From contig NZ_VKKY01000001.1 of NCBI RefSeq assembly GCF_008271695.1, positions 2,226,589 to 2,290,588 of the forward strand: a stretch of 64,000 bases of DNA, read 5' to 3'. The translations under genes were made by a program, and so were the position numbers. The DNA comes from Rufibacter hautae (GTDB taxonomy: Bacteria > Bacteroidota > Bacteroidia > Cytophagales > Hymenobacteraceae). This document shows positions 57,611 through 64,000 of the stretch, in pieces. The first letter of the stretch is position 1, and each line of letters begins with the position of its first letter. The notes beneath the pieces are model-generated. The model was not told the origin of the DNA and ran no database searches. It saw nothing but the letters and a program-made list of their open reading frames with translations.

Positions 57611-58751
57611 GTCCCTCACGTATGACTACATTATTGCGGGAGCCGGAGCGGCGGGCCTAAGCCTGATGTGCCACTTGCTGGGGCACCCGGAACTGCAATC
57701 CAAACGGATTCTGCTGCTGGACCGAGACGCCAAGCAAAAGAATGACCGTACCTGGTGTTTCTGGCAAACCGGCGAAAGCCCTTTTGAGAGCTGCCTTAAA
57801 AGCCAATGGAGCCAACTGTACTTCCACTCGCCCAAGTTCTCGGCGCTGCTGGACATCAGTCCGTACCGGTACAAAATGCTGGACAGCCTGTCTTTCTACC
57901 AGCATTGCTTCAGCCTGATGAAGGACTTTCCTAACGTGGAGTTCCGGCAGGACGAGATCGTGTCTCTGGACCCTGAGGGCGTGATTACCGGAAAGCAGGC
58001 GGTGTACCAGGCGCAGTACGTGTTCAACAGTGTACTCTTTCAGATTCCCAAAGTAACGGGCAAGCATTACCTGGTGCAGCATTTTAAGGGCATTTTCATC
58101 AAAACAGCCCAACCCGCCTTCAACCCCGCTGAGCCTACGCTCATGGATTTCAGGGTGGCGCAGCACCAGGACTGCCGCTTTATGTACGTGTTGCCGGTCA
58201 ATGCCCACGAGGCGCTGGTGGAATACACCGGGTTCTCAGAGGCGGCGTTGCCGCAGGAAGCCTATGACTGTGAGATAAAGCAATACCTCCGAGACTACCT
58301 GCGCATCACCGAGTATGAGATCACCCATGAGGAGTTCGGGATTATTCCTATGACCGATGCGCCGTTCTCTAAAAGCATAAGTGAGCGGGTGGTCAACATA
58401 GGCACAGCGGGCGGGGCCACCAAGGCATCTACGGGTTACACCTTCAGCTTTATCCAGCGGCAGTGCGCGGCTATTGCCCAGAACCTGGCGCAGGGCAAGA
58501 AACCGCTGGCGGGATCGGCGAAGACCATAGACAAGTTCGCGTTTTATGATAGCGTGTTCCTGCGGGTGCTGCTGGAAAAGAAACTGGCGTCTTGGGAAAT
58601 TTTCCATAGCATGTTCAGCAAGTTGCCAGCCAGCCTCATCCTCAAATTCCTGAATGAGGAAACTTCGCTGTGGGAAGACCTCCGGATCATGCACGCCATG
58701 GACCAGCAGGTTTTCCTGGCTGCCGCCGTTAAACAAGCTTCCGGCAAATGA
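57600..58751 (+). CDS. crtY: Lycopene beta-cyclase (CrtY type)
   Basis: The 383-residue FAD-fold enzyme starts with YDYIIAGAGAAGLSLMCHLL (dinucleotide-binding GAGAAGLS). It has NDRTWCFW, the CrtY hallmark, and a C-terminal GTAGGATKASTGYTFSFIQRQ. It cyclises one or both ends of lycopene to beta-rings. Overlap with the CruF-like gene suggests a product with one cyclic and one hydroxylated end. Early genes crtB/crtI are not in this window. Confidence 0.93.
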   Translation: MPDKSLTYDYIIAGAGAAGLSLMCHLLGHPELQSKRILLLDRDAKQKNDRTWCFWQTGESPFESCLKSQWSQLYFHSPKFSALLDISPYRYKMLDSLSFYQHCFSLMKDFPNVEFRQDEIVSLDPEGVITGKQAVYQAQYVFNSVLFQIPKVTGKHYLVQHFKGIFIKTAQPAFNPAEPTLMDFRVAQHQDCRFMYVLPVNAHEALVEYTGFSEAALPQEAYDCEIKQYLRDYLRITEYEITHEEFGIIPMTDAPFSKSISERVVNIGTAGGATKASTGYTFSFIQRQCAAIAQNLAQGKKPLAGSAKTIDKFAFYDSVFLRVLLEKKLASWEIFHSMFSKLPASLILKFLNEETSLWEDLRIMHAMDQQVFLAAAVKQASGK

Positions 58752-58844
58752 GCGCTCCCCGGCCTGTGGCCGGAAGGAGGCACGCACATACGGCAAAATC
58801 CTTAACTTAGCGGCCCAACGGTCCATGCCTTCAAAGACTCGGGC

Positions 58845-58882
58845 CGTTTCAGACCTGTTTTCAGAAAAATGAACCTAAAAGG
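58845..58882. repeat. Copy of the ~38-bp palindromic element
   Basis: CGTTTCAGACCTGTTTTC, then AGAAAAATGAACCTAAAAGG. It lies between crtY and tpiA, 50 bases before the tpiA start. Confidence 0.6.
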
Positions 58883-58931
58883 CGGCTGCGCTAGAGTCAG
58901 TCGTTTCCATCTATTTCAATCATTAGTGGCT

Positions 58932-59696
58932 ATGAGAAAGAACATTGTTGCCGGCAACTGGAAAATGAACAAAACCTACCAAGATGCCCAGGCGCTGGTA
59001 AGTGAGATTGACAACATGGTGAAAGACGAGGTCACCGCAGACAACGTGGAGGTGATTGTAACGCCGCCGTTCCCGTTCCTGCACTCCATCAGCAAGCTCA
59101 TCCAGGGCAACCAACGCATGCATTTGGCGGCCCAGGATGTGAGCGCCCACGAGAGCGGCGCCTACACTGGCGAGGTATCGGCAGCCATGTTGAAATCCGT
59201 AGGCGTGGAGTACGTGTTGGTGGGCCACTCAGAGCGCCGGCAGTACCACCACGAAGACGCAGATCTGCTGTTCAAGAAAATGAAAGCCGCGTTGGCGCAG
59301 GGCATTAAGCCAATCTTCTGCTGCGGCGAGCCGTTGGAAGTACGCGAGGCTGAGGACCATTTCCAATATGTGGGCCAGCAACTGCGAGACACCGTGGCGC
59401 ACCTGAGCAACGAGGAGTTCGACCAGATTGTGATTGCCTACGAGCCTATCTGGGCCATCGGGACGGGGCGCACGGCCAGCAGCCAGCAGGCGCAGGAGAT
59501 GCACGCCTACATCAGAGAAGAGCTTTCCCGCATCTTTGACGCCGAGGCAGCCTACAACAAAACCATTCTGTACGGCGGTAGCGCCAACCCCGGCAACGCG
59601 AAAGAATTGTTCGCGCAGCCAGACGTGGATGGCGGCCTCATTGGCGGCGCCTCGCTTAAGTCAAGGGACTTCACCGATATCATTAAATCCTTCTAG
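58932..59696 (+). CDS. tpiA: Triosephosphate isomerase
   Basis: This interconverts DHAP and glyceraldehyde-3-phosphate. The ATG at 58932 gives 254 residues: MRKNIVAGNWKMNKT (active-site Lys), VLVGHSERRQYHHE (His electrophile), IAYEPIWAIGTGRTAS (catalytic Glu) and the phosphate loop YGGSANPGNAKEL. All are intact. The frame extends to 58869 but runs into the palindromic repeat, so the canonical MRKNIV start is used. Confidence 0.97.
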   Translation: MRKNIVAGNWKMNKTYQDAQALVSEIDNMVKDEVTADNVEVIVTPPFPFLHSISKLIQGNQRMHLAAQDVSAHESGAYTGEVSAAMLKSVGVEYVLVGHSERRQYHHEDADLLFKKMKAALAQGIKPIFCCGEPLEVREAEDHFQYVGQQLRDTVAHLSNEEFDQIVIAYEPIWAIGTGRTASSQQAQEMHAYIREELSRIFDAEAAYNKTILYGGSANPGNAKELFAQPDVDGGLIGGASLKSRDFTDIIKSF

Positions 59697-59755
59697 TTGA
59701 CTATGTCTGGTCTACTTTAAGAGTGGTCAGAATATTTATATAGTATAATCTTTAT

Positions 59756-59791
59756 ATTTTGGGCCTGTTTTGTGCAAAACAGGCCCAAAAT
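59756..59791. repeat. Near-perfect copy of the ~38-bp palindromic element
   Basis: ATTTTGGGCCTGTTTTG and CAAAACAGGCCCAAAAT are perfectly complementary 17-base arms with a 2-base centre. It differs from the 36139 copy at several arm positions, each compensated in the other arm. Confidence 0.88.
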
Positions 59792-59856
59792 GCTTTTAGG
59801 CCAACTTGGTATCCGCTTTGGGGTAGCTTCGGTCATAGATTTTATTTTACACTTTT

Positions 59857-59889
59857 CGTTTCCTTTTCTGGAAATAAGTCTAAAACGCA
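59857..59889. repeat. Shortened copy of the ~38-bp palindromic element
   Basis: CGTTTCCTTTTCTGGAAATAAG, then TCTAAAACGC (centre TTTTCTGGAAAT). It is the second copy between tpiA and prmA. Confidence 0.5.
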
Positions 59890-59963
59890 AGATTTTACTC
59901 TTATTTTCGTTGAAATATTTACCACCTCTTCTGCCAAATGGCAGAATTTGTATAAACACGCGT

Positions 59964-60803
59964 ATGAGTTTTATTGAAGTAACCATCACCGCATCGCCAG
60001 AATACTCAGAAATCCTGATTGCGGAGCTGGGCGAACTTGGCTTTGACACCTTCCAGGACACCGAGGAAGGATTCCAAGCCTATATTGAAGATGATAGATT
60101 CTCTGAGGAAGCTCTGCAGGAGGTTTTGGAGCGCTACCGCTTTGCCGGGGAGTTCCCGTACCAAACCCAGAGCATCGCCAAACAGAACTGGAACGAGGAG
60201 TGGGAGAAGAACTTTGAGCCGCTGCTCATTGCCGATAAAGTATCCGTGCGCGCCGATTTCCACCCCAAGCCCCAAGGAATTGAATACGATATCGTGATCA
60301 CGCCTAAAATGTCCTTCGGGACGGGGCACCACGAGACCACCACGCTCATGATTGAAAACCAACTCACCCTTGACCACAGCGGCAAGCGCGTGCTGGACAT
60401 GGGCTGCGGCACCGGCATTCTGGCCATCATGGCGGAACAACTAGGTGCGCGTGAGGTGCTGGGTGTGGACATTGAGGACTGGACCGTGGAGAATGCCTGC
60501 GAGAACGCCGAGCGCAACAAGTGCCAGACGCTGGAAGTGCGCCTGGGCGATGCCTCTGTGCTGCAGGGCGAGGCACCGTTTGACCTCATCCTGGCCAACA
60601 TCAACCGCAACGTGCTCTTGGAAGACATGCCGGTGTACAGCCAATTGCTGCTACCCGGAAATCCGTTGGTGCTGAGCGGCTTCTACACCGAAGACCTTCC
60701 CATACTGCAAGAAAGGGCCACAGAGCTTGGCCTTATTTTTGAGACCTCCAGAAACAAGAACAACTGGGTTTCGGCCATTTTCCGGAAAACAGCCACAAAA
60801 TAG
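59964..60803 (+). CDS. prmA: Ribosomal protein L11 methyltransferase
   Basis: PrmA trimethylates ribosomal protein uL11. The ATG at 59964 gives 279 residues: N-terminal substrate domain SFIEVTITASPEYSEILIAELGELGFDTF, then the SAM-binding domain MSFGTGHHETTTLM and VLDMGCGTGILAIMAEQLGA with NPPY-like DLILANINRNVLL. The longer frame to 59772 lies in repeats. Its last codons (encoding FRKTATK) overlap a degenerate palindromic copy. Confidence 0.95.
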   Translation: MSFIEVTITASPEYSEILIAELGELGFDTFQDTEEGFQAYIEDDRFSEEALQEVLERYRFAGEFPYQTQSIAKQNWNEEWEKNFEPLLIADKVSVRADFHPKPQGIEYDIVITPKMSFGTGHHETTTLMIENQLTLDHSGKRVLDMGCGTGILAIMAEQLGAREVLGVDIEDWTVENACENAERNKCQTLEVRLGDASVLQGEAPFDLILANINRNVLLEDMPVYSQLLLPGNPLVLSGFYTEDLPILQERATELGLIFETSRNKNNWVSAIFRKTATK

Positions 60804-60825
60804 CCTGTCTATTCAGCCTAAGATT

Positions 60826-63800
60826 ATGAAGCATTGTTACCTCTTTCTGATTCTTTTACTGAGTGGCCTGGCCAGCCATGCCCAAACCTACAAGGTCTCC
60901 GCCGAGGATCCTGAGCAATTTGTGCTGGACATGCGCGCCATGATGGCCGGCACCAAGAACGCCGCCGCCGTGCAGGTGGGCACCGGTTTTGAGGGCGCCT
61001 GGGCCAGTGGCCGCCTGAGTTCTTCCCAGAAGAAAAAGGTCATGGACCTGGCCCAGGAGATGCTCAAGAAAAAGCTCAAGTCGCGGCCGCACTTTGAGAA
61101 TTTCCTGGGTACGTTGGGTACCAGCGTGAACCAGTACCAGTACACCGGCGCCAACCTGGACCAACTCCTGAAAGTGATGGAGCAGACCCTCCAGAAGCAG
61201 GATGTAAAGGTGTATGAGCGTTTTCTGGCTAATACCCAGCAGTTCTTGCTGAGTAAGACGCTTTACAAAGGTCCTACCAACACCCTGCAGGCGCAAGGCG
61301 GCACTTTCTCCTTTGAGTACCGAGAAGGTACCGCAGCCGCAAGCCCCGCTGACGCTGGCTGGGGAGCCGCTGAGGAAACTCCTGCCGCCGTAGCGCCTAA
61401 AACAACACCGGCACCAACCGCCAAAGGCACCAAAGGCACTAAAGCTACGGCTCCTGCCCCTAAATCTGCCCCCAAGAAAGCAGTGAAGCCGGCGGAGGAC
61501 GATCCTTGGGCCGCTCCTAAGAAAGCAGCCAAACCGGCTGAAGAAGACCCCTGGGCTGCCTGGGACACCCCTAAGAAAGTAACCAAGCCGGCACCAAAAA
61601 CCGCCAAGAAATCCAGCAGCGCTAAAAAATCAACGGGCACTAAAACCGCGGTAGCTAAAAAAGAGCCGGATCCGGTAAAAGCAGAGCCCGCCAAGCCGGT
61701 GGAGGCAGAATACTTTGCTGTTCCTTTGCCAGTGCTGGCAGGTCCGGTGGTGGTAATGGAGAAAGCTGACCTGGTGTTTACCTCCGCGTCTGACTCTGTG
61801 ACCATCAAAGAAGCCACCGGCGCTGTGTCACTGGCCAACGGGATTTATGCCGGTAACGGCGGTAAACTGGTTTGGAACCAACTGGGCGGCGATGCCACGG
61901 CTGAGTTCAAGGGCCTTACCTTTGAGGTAGCTAAACCCGCTTTCAAGGTAGAAGACGTAACCCTGACGTTCCCGGCGGTGTTGGAAAACAGCATCCGGGG
62001 TAACCTGGAATACCGGCTTACCAAAGCCAAAGCGAACGGAGACAACGGTTATCCTAAGTTTATCTCCCACACCAGCAACGCCAAGATCAAGCGCTTTGGC
62101 GAGGATATCAAGTACCTGGGCGGTCTTTCCTTATCGGGTGGTACCCTCATGAGTGCGGCGCTGGACGGTAGCCCCTCCACCATCTGGGTGTCAGACAAAG
62201 GGGAGCGCAAATTCAGGGCTACCTCGCGTAACTACACCATCAATGATTCTTTGATCACCGCTCCGGAAGCCGGCATCGCCTTATTCCAGGGGAAAGATTC
62301 GGTCACTCACCCGGGGGTGAAGTTCAAGTATAACAAAGCTGGAAAGCGCCTGGTGCTCATCAATCCCGAAGGATTGTACAAGCTTACGCCGTATTACCAT
62401 TCCTACCACCAGGTGGAACTCACCACCGATATGGCGGCCTGGAACATCACGGAGCCTAACATTGAGTTCTCCATCCTGACGGCGAAAAACCAGGTGCCGG
62501 TGCAGGTGAACTCCAAGGAATACTTCACCGAGGCACGTTTTCAGCAGATCAAGACTATCTCCAATTTCCACCCGCTGTACACTACCGTAGGGTACGGAGC
62601 GAAGATTGGCAGCCAGACGTTCTACCTGGCCCAGATGGCCGAGGATACAAAGCTCAAGAAAGAGGTGTTGCACCAGGCGCTCACCACTCTGGCCCAGAGC
62701 AATTACCTGGATTATGACGCTACTACGGGACAGGTGCAACTCCGCGAGAAAGCCTATCACTACGTAGATGCCTCCCGCAACAAGAAAGACTACGATTACA
62801 TCAACCTGAACGCACTGTCTCCGGCGGGCCGGAACGCCACCCTGGACCTGGCCAGCGGTGACTTGGTTCTACGGGGCGTGGAATCCTTTGCCTTTAACAA
62901 AGACTCCTCGGTAGTGGTGGAGCCAGACAGCCAGATTGTGCGCATCAAAAAGAACCGTAACATGCTGTTCAACGGCAAGGTCAAGTCCACTGACTTCAGT
63001 TTCAGGGGCAAGGAGTTCCTTTTTGACTATGACGGCTTCTTTATTGATTTGGCCAAAATTGACTCCACGGTCCTGACCACCAGAACCAAGAGCAAGGACG
63101 GCAAAGAAAAAGAAACACCTTTCACCTTGGTGAACCGAGGCGGCAAAGGCCAGGCCAAGCTGTACCTCAATCGCCCAGACAATAAATCAGGCAGCAAGAA
63201 ATCTCAAGGCTATCCGGCACTAGACGCGATCTCTGGAGCTACGGTGTACTTCAACAAACCCGAAATCCTGGGTGGGGTGTATGACACTACCGTGTATTTC
63301 AACATTCCGCCGTTCAAGATTGACAGCATGGCCAGTACCAAGAACAACGTCATCGGGTTCAAGGGAACGTTCAACTCGGGGGGCATCTTCCCGCCTTTTG
63401 AGACCAAGCTCGCCATTCAGCCAGACGGAGCGCTGGGCTTCCAGTATCCGGTGCCAAAAGCCGGGTTTGCAGTGTACGGCGGCAAAGGACGCTTCACGGA
63501 TACCCTCACCATGGACACCAAAGGTCTGCGCGGGAAAGGTGTTCTGAGCTACCAGACCGCTACTATGTTCTCGCCGGGCTTTGTGTTCTTCGTAGACTCC
63601 GCCATTACTACCGTAGGTAAGAAAGGAAGCTTCAAAGAAGGCACCGTGGCACAGGGCTCTTACCCCAGCGGAACCTTCAAGGCCTTCACCATGAAATGGA
63701 AACCTTTCCAGGACACCCTGCAGATCCATACCGTGGGGCGCGAGCTCATGAGCATCTTCAATGACCGGTTCACTTACAAAGGCATGCTGGGCTTCACGCC

Positions 63801-64000
63801 GTCTTCCCTATTTGGAAATGGCGTGGTGGAGAACAAAGAAGTGGCCATGAAATCTCCGCATTTCGTGTTCAAGAAAGGACTCATTCATGGAAACCAGGCC
63901 GGTATGGAAGTGGCTTCCGCCGATAAGAAGACGCCTGCGCTCACTACCTTTGATGTAGTCCTAGATTTCCACATGGATGAAGGCTACGCAGAGTACAAAG
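60826..64000 (+). CDS. Very large exported protein, 3'-truncated by the window end
   Basis: An ATG at 60826 opens a frame that stays open to the end (more than 1,058 residues). A signal peptide (HCYLFLILLLSGLASHA, cleavage before QTYK) leads into a helical region. Then comes a Lys/Ala/Pro/Thr-rich disordered segment (about 175-290) with repeated PAEDDPWAAP and PAEEDPWAAW modules. A long beta-rich remainder follows (IRGNLEYRLTKAK; GKDSVTHPGVKFKYN; VYFNIPPFKIDSM). I do not recognise the family. It is probably periplasmic or cell-surface. It follows prmA by 22 bases. Confidence 0.8.
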   Translation, partial: MKHCYLFLILLLSGLASHAQTYKVSAEDPEQFVLDMRAMMAGTKNAAAVQVGTGFEGAWASGRLSSSQKKKVMDLAQEMLKKKLKSRPHFENFLGTLGTSVNQYQYTGANLDQLLKVMEQTLQKQDVKVYERFLANTQQFLLSKTLYKGPTNTLQAQGGTFSFEYREGTAAASPADAGWGAAEETPAAVAPKTTPAPTAKGTKGTKATAPAPKSAPKKAVKPAEDDPWAAPKKAAKPAEEDPWAAWDTPKKVTKPAPKTAKKSSSAKKSTGTKTAVAKKEPDPVKAEPAKPVEAEYFAVPLPVLAGPVVVMEKADLVFTSASDSVTIKEATGAVSLANGIYAGNGGKLVWNQLGGDATAEFKGLTFEVAKPAFKVEDVTLTFPAVLENSIRGNLEYRLTKAKANGDNGYPKFISHTSNAKIKRFGEDIKYLGGLSLSGGTLMSAALDGSPSTIWVSDKGERKFRATSRNYTINDSLITAPEAGIALFQGKDSVTHPGVKFKYNKAGKRLVLINPEGLYKLTPYYHSYHQVELTTDMAAWNITEPNIEFSILTAKNQVPVQVNSKEYFTEARFQQIKTISNFHPLYTTVGYGAKIGSQTFYLAQMAEDTKLKKEVLHQALTTLAQSNYLDYDATTGQVQLREKAYHYVDASRNKKDYDYINLNALSPAGRNATLDLASGDLVLRGVESFAFNKDSSVVVEPDSQIVRIKKNRNMLFNGKVKSTDFSFRGKEFLFDYDGFFIDLAKIDSTVLTTRTKSKDGKEKETPFTLVNRGGKGQAKLYLNRPDNKSGSKKSQGYPALDAISGATVYFNKPEILGGVYDTTVYFNIPPFKIDSMASTKNNVIGFKGTFNSGGIFPPFETKLAIQPDGALGFQYPVPKAGFAVYGGKGRFTDTLTMDTKGLRGKGVLSYQTATMFSPGFVFFVDSAITTVGKKGSFKEGTVAQGSYPSGTFKAFTMKWKPFQDTLQIHTVGRELMSIFNDRFTYKGMLGFTPSSLFGNGVVENKEVAMKSPHFVFKKGLIHGNQAGMEVASADKKTPALTTFDVVLDFHMDEGYAEYK

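Noticed and set aside
1..64000. tRNA or rRNA genes
   Set aside because: No T-loop GGTTCGAATCC-like plus acceptor pairing, and no rRNA segments, were seen in the gene gaps.
1..64000. CRISPR array, prophage or insertion sequence
   Set aside because: There are no regularly spaced direct repeats and no transposase, integrase or phage structural genes. Repeats found are palindromic and dispersed.

Overview
The window reads as a chromosomal segment of a Bacteroidota bacterium of the order Cytophagales, most like the Hymenobacteraceae (Rufibacter/Pontibacter type). The genus is an inference; the phylum is well supported. The support is: gliding-motility genes gldB, gldD and gldE; the mutY-ssb-gldE-gldD order with an HU gene divergent; TAnnTTTG promoter -7 boxes in front of many genes; almost no Shine-Dalgarno sequences; small Bacteroidota lipoproteins; and a carotenoid gene pair. 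It is a core-genome region. I see no phage, transposase, CRISPR array, rRNA or tRNA.

Layout. 0-6.3 kb: LOG-family protein, exported ABM monooxygenase-like protein, ferrochelatase with an internal Cys cluster, GTPases Era and Der, and three small lipoprotein paralogues. 6.3-10.7 kb: unknown acidic protein, MurNAc recycling pair (kinase + MurQ), cytochrome b5-like protein, a repeat-filled gap, and a ureohydrolase-fold protein with altered metal ligands. 10.8-19 kb: fatty-acid degradation block (acyl-CoA ligase, MarR regulator, HAD/ECH fusion, thiolase, long acyl-CoA dehydrogenase). 19-27.3 kb: exported unknowns, RecG, exported HIU hydrolase, HbpS-like protein, Crp/Fnr regulator, GNAT, exonuclease III. 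27.4-37.4 kb: gldD/gldE/ssb/mutY, HU, TPR protein, a 29-residue basic protein, RNase G, outer-membrane barrel, gldB, glycosyltransferase. 37.5-47.4 kb: serine hydrolase, NTF2-like and PH-like proteins, Nth, H-NOX, a broken gene, GAF protein, ECF sigma with a small partner, YitT, DUF6799, DUF202, truncated haemoglobin. 48.2-64 kb: cytochrome bd oxidase, MFS exporter, bTHX, UvrA, YiiX-like hydrolase, carotenoid hydratase + lycopene cyclase, TpiA, PrmA, and a very large exported protein running off the end.

The main unexplained signal is non-coding. A ~38-bp, near-perfect palindrome recurs about 30 times in intergenic DNA. It very often lies within a few bases of a stop codon and, at about eight gene ends, between the stop codon and a rho-independent terminator. 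Copies change sequence in both arms together, so symmetry is kept. Other inverted-repeat families (19.07/56.04 kb, 2.5 kb, 9.04-9.55 kb, 47.7 kb) fill remaining gaps. A second point of interest is era: it has a near-maximal Shine-Dalgarno sequence in a lineage that rarely uses one, and Era itself binds the 16S 3' end. I found no clearly new multi-gene protein system.
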